Source: DASVHS01 sp036390755
GTDB taxonomy: Bacteria > Acidobacteriota > Thermoanaerobaculia > Gp7-AA8
Length of the DNA: 11,600 nucleotides
Direction: 5' to 3'
Assembly (NCBI GenBank): GCA_036390755.1
Contig: DASWBH010000139.1
Span: forward strand, 1 to 11,600
The position numbers and the translations under genes were made by a program. Positions 6,664 through 11,600 of this stretch are shown here, piece after piece. Below the pieces are notes generated by a model. The model searched no databases and was not told where the DNA came from. It worked only from the letters and a program-made list of their open reading frames with translations. Each line of letters opens with the position of its first letter. Position 1 is the first letter of the stretch.

Positions 6664-7752
6664 GTGCTCGACGTCTCGCTCGCCCACGTCTCCTTCGCGC
6701 GCGGCGACTTCGCCCTTCACGACATCAACCTGACCTTCCCGGCGAGCACACACACGGCCATAGCCGGTCCACCGGCGAGCGGCACGACCACGCTGCTCGA
6801 TCTGATCGCTGGAAAGATCCGCCCTTCGTCGGGCGAGATCCGCTTCGGCACGCGCGTCGTGAACGACGTCGGCGAGTCGCGCCGTCCGCTGCTGCATGTC
6901 ACCTCGTCGCTCGATGTGCCGGAGCGATGGTCGGTGCGGCACGCGCTCGTCGCGGCGGTGCGCCGTCGCACCCTCGACCGCATCGACCGCCAGCGCGAAT
7001 ACGATCTCGCGATCGAGAAGTGGAAGCTCGGCGCGCTCGCGGTTCGCACGATCCGGACGCTGTCCTCTTCCGAGCGCACGCTCGTACATCTGGCGCGGAT
7101 CGAGCTGCTCCGCCCCGGCATTCTCGTCGCCGATCGCCTGCTCGAGCATCTGAACGCGGCCGCGCTCGACGAAGTCGCCGACGCGTTCTTCCGCACGTTG
7201 CGCGTCGCGGGAACCACGGTCATCAGCGCGCCATCTGCGCGCGCTGAGCTCGGCGCGACCGACCGCGTCGTCGTGCTCGCGGCAGGCCGCGTCGTGCAGC
7301 AGGGAACGGCCGCGCAGATCTACGCCGAGCCGCTCGACGAAGCGTCGGCGCTCGCGACCGGATCGGTCAACGCAATTCCGGTGACTGTCAACGGAACGAC
7401 CGTCGACTCGATCATCGGGACGTGGGATGTCGACCATCCGCCGTTTCAGGGGAGCGGCGTCGCGCTCGTCCGTCCGGAAGCGTTCTCGATCGCGCGGCCG
7501 GGCGAGGAATCCGACCTGATCGTCGCGGTCGAGGAGGCGACGTTCGAGAGCGGCCGCTGGCTCGTTCACGCGCTCCTCAGCGGCGGGATCACACTGCGAG
7601 TTTCTCTGCCGGCCGAGGTTCGAATGCACAAAGGGAAGCTGCTCGCGTTAAGCTGTGCGGCGGCAAATTTTCCGTTGATCGAGCGCTCGGTGGAAGCGCC
7701 GCCAACCTCGGTTCCGACCGACGCCATCCCGCCGATGAGCAGCTCGAGATGA
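6664..7752 (+). CDS. ABC transporter ATPase homologue with degenerate catalytic motifs (MalK/PotA-like, TOBE domain)
   Basis: The 362-residue protein aligns over its whole length with MalK/PotA-type importer ATPases: a nucleotide-binding fold at about 1-230 and a TOBE-like domain at about 262-335 (VALVRPEAFSIARPG at the start). Every active-site motif is altered. Walker A reads GPPASGTT (35-42), with Thr41 in place of Lys. The Q-loop Gln aligns with Thr80. The signature LSGGQ reads LSSSE (133-137). Walker B keeps Asp157, but the catalytic Glu is Arg158. The switch His region reads VISAPSAR. Framework residues survive, including LLDLIAGK, SSGEI, HLARIELLRPGILVAD and AAGRVVQQGT. The frame is open throughout, so this looks like a maintained pseudo-ATPase with a binding, regulatory or structural role. 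No permease or binding-protein gene adjoins it. The GTG start has no Shine-Dalgarno but may be leaderless. A decayed but still open paralogue is the alternative. Confidence 0.85.
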   Translation: MLDVSLAHVSFARGDFALHDINLTFPASTHTAIAGPPASGTTTLLDLIAGKIRPSSGEIRFGTRVVNDVGESRRPLLHVTSSLDVPERWSVRHALVAAVRRRTLDRIDRQREYDLAIEKWKLGALAVRTIRTLSSSERTLVHLARIELLRPGILVADRLLEHLNAAALDEVADAFFRTLRVAGTTVISAPSARAELGATDRVVVLAAGRVVQQGTAAQIYAEPLDEASALATGSVNAIPVTVNGTTVDSIIGTWDVDHPPFQGSGVALVRPEAFSIARPGEESDLIVAVEEATFESGRWLVHALLSGGITLRVSLPAEVRMHKGKLLALSCAAANFPLIERSVEAPPTSVPTDAIPPMSSSR

Positions 7753-7780
7753 CGGACGCCGCGGTATGCGCTTTGCAGCG

Positions 7781-7835
7781 TTGTAACAGGTTTTCAGGCG
7801 TAAGAATCGTCGTCGTCAGCCGTACAGAGCAGGAG
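7781..7835 (+). promoter_or_regulatory. Possible promoter and ribosome binding site of the receiver gene
   Basis: TTGTAA (7781-7786) and AAGAAT (7802-7807), 15 nt apart, resemble a weak sigma-70 promoter. AGGAG (7831-7835) lies 10 nt before the GTG at 7846 and is a reasonable Shine-Dalgarno. The ribosome site is more secure than the promoter. Confidence 0.35.
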
Positions 7836-7845
7836 TGAAACCGGA

Positions 7846-8262
7846 GTGAGCATTCGCGCCCGCAGGACACCGTTCAAACTCCGCAAGCTGCTGGTGATCG
7901 ATGACGACGCCCGGCTGCTCGCTTCGTACCGCGATCTTCTCTCGCCGTACGGCTTCGAGGTGCTCACCGCGCCCGATGGACGCGAAGCGATCACCATCGT
8001 CGACAACAATCCCGACATCCTGCTGGTGATCCTCGATCTGGCGATGCCGCGCATGGACGGCCGCGAGTGGCTGCGCTGGTTCCGCGGCAAGCGGAAGGAC
8101 GCGCCGGTGATCGTGATCTCCGCGTACAAGCTCGACGCGGCCGACCTCGATCTGAATCCGTCGGTGATCCTCGAGAAGCCGTTCCACGTTGCCGAGCTGC
8201 TCGACCTGGTCGGGTTGTTCTGCGGACTGGGAACGCCGATGGCGCCGGCGCGGACGACCTAA
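7846..8262 (+). CDS. Stand-alone response-regulator receiver domain
   Basis: The 138-residue protein is a single CheY-like receiver with no output domain. The acidic pocket is Asp19-Asp21 (VIDDDARLL), the phospho-acceptor is Asp64 (ILDLAMPRMDG), the switch Ser is Ser92 (VISAY) and the invariant Lys is Lys111 (EKPF). It should accept a phosphoryl group from a histidine kinase and act through protein contacts. The residue three before the Lys is Ile108, where CheY has the aromatic Tyr106 switch, so a flagellar-motor CheY role is not well supported. A basic N-terminal stretch (RARRTPFKLRK) precedes the fold. The GTG start is chosen for the AGGAG 10 nt upstream. No kinase gene is adjacent, although a chemoreceptor lies 3.8 kb upstream. 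The gene is followed by a strong hairpin and converges on the DUF3108 gene. Confidence 0.92.
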   Translation: MSIRARRTPFKLRKLLVIDDDARLLASYRDLLSPYGFEVLTAPDGREAITIVDNNPDILLVILDLAMPRMDGREWLRWFRGKRKDAPVIVISAYKLDAADLDLNPSVILEKPFHVAELLDLVGLFCGLGTPMAPARTT

Positions 8263-8268
8263 GCCACC

Positions 8269-8362
8269 CGTCATTCTGAGCCGCGAAGACGGCGAAGAAT
8301 CTGGGCGGTGGTGCGACGCCCGGCCCCCAGATCCTTCGCCGTCTACGCGGCTCAGGATGACG
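8269..8362. repeat. Large inverted repeat C between convergent genes, likely bidirectional terminator
   Basis: Two 37-nt arms (8269-8305 and 8326-8362) are complementary at 34 of 37 positions around a 20-nt loop. They begin CGTCATTCTGAGCCGCG on the left and end CGCGGCTCAGGATGACG on the right. The element fills the gap between the stop of the receiver gene and the stop of the convergent DUF3108 gene, so it could end transcription from both sides. No T-tract is present. The TCATTCTGAG...GAAGAATCT theme resembles dispersed palindromes that I recall from other environmental genomes; I cannot check its copy number here. Confidence 0.85.
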
Positions 8363-8374
8363 CGCTGGCGCGCG

Positions 8375-9196
8375 TCACTTCTTCGCTTCCATGAACGCGC
8401 ACGACTCGATCGATTGCAGATCGAGCTGCAACGACGCGAACGACTCTGCGATCTCGATCCGGAACGGAATCCTGCGCTGATCCTCGGACAGCCACACCGT
8501 CACGCCGCCGGGCCATTTCTTGCCGGTGCCGCCGGGCAGGGCGGCGATCTCGAATGCGCGCGCGCTCACCGTCTGCTTGTCGACGACGAACGTGCGCCGC
8601 TCGCCGGGACGAAACACGACCGGGTACTCCTGGCCATCGGTGTAGATCGTCGTGGTGATCGGCCCGTTGATCGTCGCCGCGTTCTGGCGAAGGAAGTAGA
8701 TCGCGGTGAGGACGTCGCGGAGGTTCTCGGTTCCCGGCATCGGTTTGACGGTGTTCTCGATGCCTTTCGGCGTCTCCTTGTGGATGCGCGTCAGACGCTT
8801 CACGTAATCGAACACCGCGCGCAACTTGCGCGTCTTGTTGCCCCACGAGTAGCCGCTGTAGGTCATCTGCGTCTGGCGGCCCGACTCGTCCATCTGGGAC
8901 TCGTACGAGAAGAAGCCCGACTCGCCGTTCGCGGGCGTGATCAGCAGCTCGCTGTTGATCGAGTGCTCGCCTTCCTTCGGATAGGTCGTCTTGTAGTCGC
9001 CAACGCCGGCCGTGGGGAACATCAGTCCCGCGAGGAAGCGGACCGCGCCGCGGATGCGCCACGAGTAGCGGAACTCCTCGACGTTCGTCGTGCCTTTGCA
9101 GTGCGTGTCGGTCGCGAATGCGGCGACCGGGCTCACGAGGAGCGCGATGCTCAGCACGATAGAGCGGGTCCTTGACATTCGCGGTGGATAACGCAT
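8375..9196 (-). CDS. DUF3108-type secreted protein
   Basis: The 273-residue product starts with MRYPPRMSRTR and a hydrophobic segment ending VSPVAAFA, a signal peptide with likely cleavage after Ala28, so the mature protein should be periplasmic or attached to the envelope. The body is beta-rich and carries features I associate with DUF3108: LRDVLTAIYFLRQ (159-171), VTVWLSEDQRRIPFRIEI (232-249) and FASLQLDL (253-260). The family's biochemical role is unknown to me. Two starts are possible, ATG 9196 and ATG 9178, and both keep the signal peptide; AGGGG just upstream of the first is too close to be decisive. It lies 55 bp downstream of ispH on the same strand and may be read from the same transcript, but no functional link is evident. 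Its 3' end abuts inverted repeat C. Confidence 0.8.
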   Translation of the reverse strand: MRYPPRMSRTRSIVLSIALLVSPVAAFATDTHCKGTTNVEEFRYSWRIRGAVRFLAGLMFPTAGVGDYKTTYPKEGEHSINSELLITPANGESGFFSYESQMDESGRQTQMTYSGYSWGNKTRKLRAVFDYVKRLTRIHKETPKGIENTVKPMPGTENLRDVLTAIYFLRQNAATINGPITTTIYTDGQEYPVVFRPGERRTFVVDKQTVSARAFEIAALPGGTGKKWPGGVTVWLSEDQRRIPFRIEIAESFASLQLDLQSIESCAFMEAKK

Positions 9197-9251
9197 GCCC
9201 CTGAATGGTTATTCACTGTGGAGGCCAGGAGCCTAAGCCTCGCCGGATCAA

Positions 9252-10094
9252 TTACATCGATACCAGGCGCTGCTCGACCTCGTCGATCACATAGTCGGGC
9301 GTCGACGACCCCGCAGTCAAGCCGACGACCTGCGCTCCGCTGAACCATTGCGGGTCGAGATCGTCCGAACCCTGCACCAGATAAGCCTGCTTGGCCTCCC
9401 GGCAGATTTCCCAGAGGTGCTTCGTATTCGCGCTTTTCTTGCCGCCGATGACCACGATGACGTCGACTTCCGGGTCGCGCGCAAGCTCGCGCGCCGCGTC
9501 CTGGTTTTCCTTCGTCGCGTAGCAGATCGTGTCGGCGCGCTCGATGCGCCGCGCCCGCTGTTCGATCGCCTTCACCACGTCTTCGAACTCCTCGGCATTC
9601 AACGTGGTCTGGTAAAAGATCTTGATCCTGCCGTACGCGCTCCAGTCGATCGCGTTCGCGCCGTCGATTGTCGAGACGATGTGATACGTCGACGGATCGA
9701 GGTCGTGCGTGTAGCCGATCACCTCGCGATGCTTCGGATCTCCGATGAAGACGAGGTGGTAACCCTGCCCAAGCGCGTCCTTCGACTCGCGGTGGATGTC
9801 GTAGACGAACTTGCACGTCGTATCGAGCACCTTGAGGCCCGACGCCTTGGCCGTATCGTGGAACGAAGGGGGAACGCCATGCGCGGAGAAGACGATCGTC
9901 GGCTCCTGCACTGCCGTGATCTCCTCGACCGTCCGGACGCCGAGGTTTTCCATTTCGGCGACGACGCGCTCGTTGTGGACGACCTGGCCGAGGATCGCGC
10001 CCCGACCGCCGCCGGCAGCGAAGCGCTTGACCTTCAGGTCGGCGATCCGCACCCCGGAACAAAAGCCGTACTTGGCCGCGCGCTTCACTCGCAT
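9252..10094 (-). CDS. ispH: 4-hydroxy-3-methylbut-2-enyl diphosphate reductase (IspH/LytB)
   Basis: This iron-sulfur enzyme performs the last step of the MEP pathway, reducing HMBPP to IPP and DMAPP in the cytoplasm. The 280-residue product has all three cluster cysteines: Cys12 (GFCSGV), Cys94 (DTTCKFV) and Cys191 (TICYAT). Substrate and proton-relay residues are also present: His40 (VVHN), His72 (SAHG), His122 and Glu124 (KHREV), QTT at 162-164, SxN at 221-223 and Ser264 in SSTPD. The enzyme should be active. Two places differ from the common sequence: TCPxV reads TCKFV and ATxNRQ reads ATKENQ. The chain is somewhat shorter than the roughly 310 residues of E. coli. ATG 10094 is chosen because the conserved GFCSGV falls at its usual distance and because upstream residues are arginine-rich and unlike the family. 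It is divergent from the MFS gene across an 87-bp gap with a palindrome. Confidence 0.95.
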   Translation of the reverse strand: MRVKRAAKYGFCSGVRIADLKVKRFAAGGGRGAILGQVVHNERVVAEMENLGVRTVEEITAVQEPTIVFSAHGVPPSFHDTAKASGLKVLDTTCKFVYDIHRESKDALGQGYHLVFIGDPKHREVIGYTHDLDPSTYHIVSTIDGANAIDWSAYGRIKIFYQTTLNAEEFEDVVKAIEQRARRIERADTICYATKENQDAARELARDPEVDVIVVIGGKKSANTKHLWEICREAKQAYLVQGSDDLDPQWFSGAQVVGLTAGSSTPDYVIDEVEQRLVSM

Positions 10095-10133
10095 CGATCC
10101 GCCGCAACGTGGCGGGCGCGTGAAACATTCTGG

Positions 10134-10153
10134 CGTTAACCGGTCGGTTAACG
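10134..10153. promoter_or_regulatory. Perfect 9-bp-arm palindrome, candidate operator between ispH and the MFS gene
   Basis: CGTTAACCG-GT-CGGTTAACG is a perfect inverted repeat with a 2-bp centre in the divergent intergenic region. The AACCGGTCGGTT core resembles operators of TetR-family repressors of efflux pumps. It lies 29 bp upstream of the MFS start and about 40 bp upstream of ispH, so one dimeric regulator could control one or both genes. No regulator gene is present in the window. Confidence 0.5.
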
Positions 10154-10166
10154 GGGCGTGTGCCCA

Positions 10167-10172
10167 TAGAAT
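10167..10172 (+). promoter_or_regulatory. Possible -10 element of the MFS gene
   Basis: TAGAAT ends 9 nt before the ATG at 10182, so transcription would begin within a few bases of the start codon. A -35 at normal spacing would fall inside the palindrome, which would suit repression. No clear -35 sequence is visible. Confidence 0.3.
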
Positions 10173-10181
10173 GTCGCGCCC

Positions 10182-11351
10182 ATGCCGGAGCCCCTCTTCA
10201 CGCGCCGTTTTTTCGGCCTCTGGCTCTTCGCGTTCATCACGTTCTTCGCGGCGTTTCAGCTGCTCCCGGCCATTCCGTTCCGCATCATGCAGCTCGGCGG
10301 ATCGAAAGCGGCGGCGGGGTGGTTCCTCAGCGCGTACGCGTTCGCCAGCGCGCTTTCCGCTCCGCTCATGGGCAACCTCGCCGACCATCTCGGGCGCAAG
10401 CGGATGCTCATGACGGCCTCGCTGTTGTTCGTCGTCTTCTCGATCCTGTACGGCGTCATCCGTGTCGTGCCGCTGCTGCTCGCGATCGCGATCGTGCACG
10501 GCTCGTTGTGGTCGGGATTGATCGCGTCGGCGTCGGCGATCATGAGCGAGTTCATCCCCGAGTCGCGCCGCAACGAAGGCCTCGCCTACTGGGGTCTGGC
10601 CAGCACGGCGGCCATTGCGCTCGCGCCTGCAGCGGGACTGCTCATCTACGAGCACGGCGGCTGGATCGTGCTCTGCTCCGAGCTCGCGGTCTTGTCGCTG
10701 ATGACGTTCGGCTGGGCGTCGCAGCTTCCCGTTTCTCACGAAGCGATGGCGGCGTCGCACTCGTTCCGCGATGCGTGGGATCTGCAGGTCATCCGGCCGG
10801 CGCTGTCGCTGTCGGTGATCTGTTTCGGATATGGCGGCGTGACGAGCTACGTGGCGATCCTGTCGCGCGAGCGCGGCATCCATCCGGAGTCGCTGTATTT
10901 CACGGTGTTCGCGCTTTCGATCGTGCTGATCCGCGTCTTCACGTCACGGCTCGGCGACCGGCTCGGACCGAAGATCATGCTGTATCCGTCGTACGCCGCA
11001 ATTCCGATCGGCTTCGCGGTCCTGTCGATCGCAACGCGGCCGTGGCATCTCGTACTGTCTGCGGCGCTATTCGGAATGGGGATGGGCGGCGCGTATCCGG
11101 CGTTCGCGAATTTCCTATTGATGAACACCGATCCCCGGCGCCGGGCGCGGACCTTCGGCAGCATCGTCATGGCCTTCGACACCGGCATCGCCCTCGGCTC
11201 CCTCGGCATCGGCGCGCTCGGCCAGCGCTTCGGCCTCGGCACGGCGTTCGCGGTTGCCGCGGCGCTGAGCTGCCTGGCCATCCCGATCTTCATGGCCGCA
11301 ACGCGCCAGTTCGGTGGCACCCCCGTTGCTGCGCCTGTTCGGCATGGCTGA
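10182..11351 (+). CDS. Major facilitator superfamily transporter
   Basis: The 389-residue inner-membrane protein has about twelve hydrophobic spans and the MFS motif A in the loop after span 2 (GNLADHLGRKR, 64-74). A degenerate copy lies in the second half (SRLGDRLGPKI, 255-265). Proline and glycine-rich stretches such as IALAPAAGLLIYEHGGW fit span 5 of proton-coupled exporters (motif C region). The family call is firm, but the substrate is unknown; efflux is plausible given the operator-like palindrome upstream. The ATG has no Shine-Dalgarno and may be read from a nearly leaderless transcript. The stop codon lies within the start of the following small gene, implying translational coupling. 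Confidence 0.93.
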   Translation: MPEPLFTRRFFGLWLFAFITFFAAFQLLPAIPFRIMQLGGSKAAAGWFLSAYAFASALSAPLMGNLADHLGRKRMLMTASLLFVVFSILYGVIRVVPLLLAIAIVHGSLWSGLIASASAIMSEFIPESRRNEGLAYWGLASTAAIALAPAAGLLIYEHGGWIVLCSELAVLSLMTFGWASQLPVSHEAMAASHSFRDAWDLQVIRPALSLSVICFGYGGVTSYVAILSRERGIHPESLYFTVFALSIVLIRVFTSRLGDRLGPKIMLYPSYAAIPIGFAVLSIATRPWHLVLSAALFGMGMGGAYPAFANFLLMNTDPRRRARTFGSIVMAFDTGIALGSLGIGALGQRFGLGTAFAVAAALSCLAIPIFMAATRQFGGTPVAAPVRHG

Positions 11352-11493
11352 ACCGGAAGAAGATCGCGTCGAGCGCAAGGTCGTGGTCGAGAACGTGACG
11401 ACGACGTCGACGCGCAACAGCGCGGCCGCGTGGATCATCATCGGAATCGTCGCGGTCGGGCTGATCGTGTACATCCTGGTGCACATGCACTGA
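11344..11493 (+). CDS. Small single-span membrane protein (49 residues), unknown function
   Basis: The ATG at 11344 overlaps the last 8 nt of the MFS gene (ATGGCTGA), and the frame runs to a TGA at 11491-11493. The product begins MAEPEEDRVERKVVV, an acidic then charged head, passes through a Thr/Ser linker, and ends with one membrane span (about 29-46, WIIIGIVAVGLIVYILV) and a short HMH tail. The charge pattern allows the head to be in the cytoplasm or outside. Coupling to the MFS gene suggests an accessory or stabilising subunit, but I recognise no family. Support comes from the overlap, the clean charged-head/span layout and the intergenic repeat that begins right after its stop. Confidence 0.7.
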   Translation: MAEPEEDRVERKVVVENVTTTSTRNSAAAWIIIGIVAVGLIVYILVHMH

Positions 11494-11494
11494 C

Positions 11495-11555
11495 GGGTTC
11501 GGGATTCGTATACTCGGCTCCGCATGACGAATCCCGAATCTCGAATCCCGAGTCT
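11495..11555. repeat. Inverted heptamer array D (GGATTCG / CGAATCC units)
   Basis: Two units, GGGTTCG and GGATTCG (11495-11508), are followed by a 19-nt spacer and four inverted units, CGAATCC, CGAATCT, CGAATCC and CGAGTCT (11528-11555). The array starts 1 nt after the stop of the small membrane protein gene. Its second arm lies inside the first codons of the next gene. The spacer holds TATACT (11509-11514), a good -10 match 9 nt before the ATG at 11524. Confidence 0.8.
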
Positions 11556-11600
11556 CGTCTTGCTTCTGATGGTGGCGCTTCCGCTTCACGCATCCGACTT
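11524..11600 (+). CDS. Start of a secreted or lipid-free envelope protein, cut by window edge
   Basis: From ATG 11524 the frame stays open to the window end (25 full codons). The first residues, TNPESRIPS, are encoded by the second arm of repeat array D. They are followed by LVLLLMVALPLHASD, a typical signal-peptide core and cleavage region. The gene cannot be named from so little sequence. ATG 11569 is too far into the hydrophobic core to be a likely start. Confidence 0.5.
   Translation, partial: MTNPESRIPSLVLLLMVALPLHASD

Noticed and set aside
6664..7752. Calling the ABC gene a pseudogene
   Set aside because: The frame is intact at normal family length and the C-terminal domain is preserved; only active-site positions are altered.
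9202..9241. Small inverted repeats (TGAAT/ATTCA and AGGC/GCCT) between ispH and the DUF3108 gene
   Set aside because: Arms of 4-5 bp are common by chance and no T-tract follows, so I do not call a terminator or operator.
10095..10883. N-terminal extension of the ispH frame to about 540 residues
   Set aside because: The added residues are Arg/Glu-rich, lie opposite the MFS gene and have no counterpart in IspH; GFCSGV sits at its normal distance from ATG 10094.
10160..11398. Long plus-strand frame overlapping the MFS gene in another phase
   Set aside because: It is rich in Arg and His without membrane spans, whereas the frame from 10182 gives a coherent twelve-span MFS protein.

Overview
The window is a GC-rich, densely packed stretch of chromosome from a Gram-negative (two-membrane) bacterium. 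An ECF sigma/anti-sigma/Spy-type periplasmic protein trio, a chemoreceptor of the IIAAQAGE type, MEP-pathway isoprenoid genes (ispH and an ispA-type synthase) and frequent GTG starts fit an environmental lineage such as Acidobacteriota or a deltaproteobacterial relative. That placement is a guess: there is no rRNA or marker gene here. I see no phage, insertion sequence, CRISPR, tRNA or rRNA.

Layout. Positions 1-810 (minus) hold a polyprenyl diphosphate synthase that runs off the left edge. It is divergent, across 42 bp, from 853-4053 (plus), a 1066-residue chemoreceptor with a complete family-5 (Opp/Dpp-type) solute-binding protein fused to the C-terminus of its signalling coiled coil. Next come an EamA-type drug/metabolite transporter (4064-4990) and a translationally coupled ECF sigma factor, zinc-finger anti-sigma factor and Spy/CpxP-like periplasmic protein (5027-6568). 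These are followed by an ABC-ATPase homologue whose ATP-hydrolysis motifs are all degenerate (6664-7752) and a stand-alone receiver protein (7846-8262). The minus strand then carries a DUF3108 secreted protein (8375-9196) and ispH (9252-10094). The right end (plus) has an MFS transporter, an overlapping 49-residue single-span membrane protein and the start of a secreted protein cut by the window edge.

How the parts may work together. The sigma/anti-sigma/Spy-like trio looks like a self-contained envelope-stress regulator. The synthase and IspH both belong to isoprenoid biosynthesis, but they lie 8.4 kb apart and are not an operon. The chemoreceptor fusion has almost no periplasmic loop, so its peptide-binding-type domain should sit in the cytoplasm and sense an internal ligand.

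Four intergenic inverted repeats stand out (4046-4118, 6567-6655, 8269-8362, 11495-11555). Each begins within about 7 nt of, or overlapping, the stop codon of the upstream plus-strand gene. Three of them are built from tandem 7-nt units that are inverted in the second arm, with a different unit at each site. The most unusual items are the chemoreceptor fusion, the inactive-looking ABC ATPase and these heptamer hairpins.
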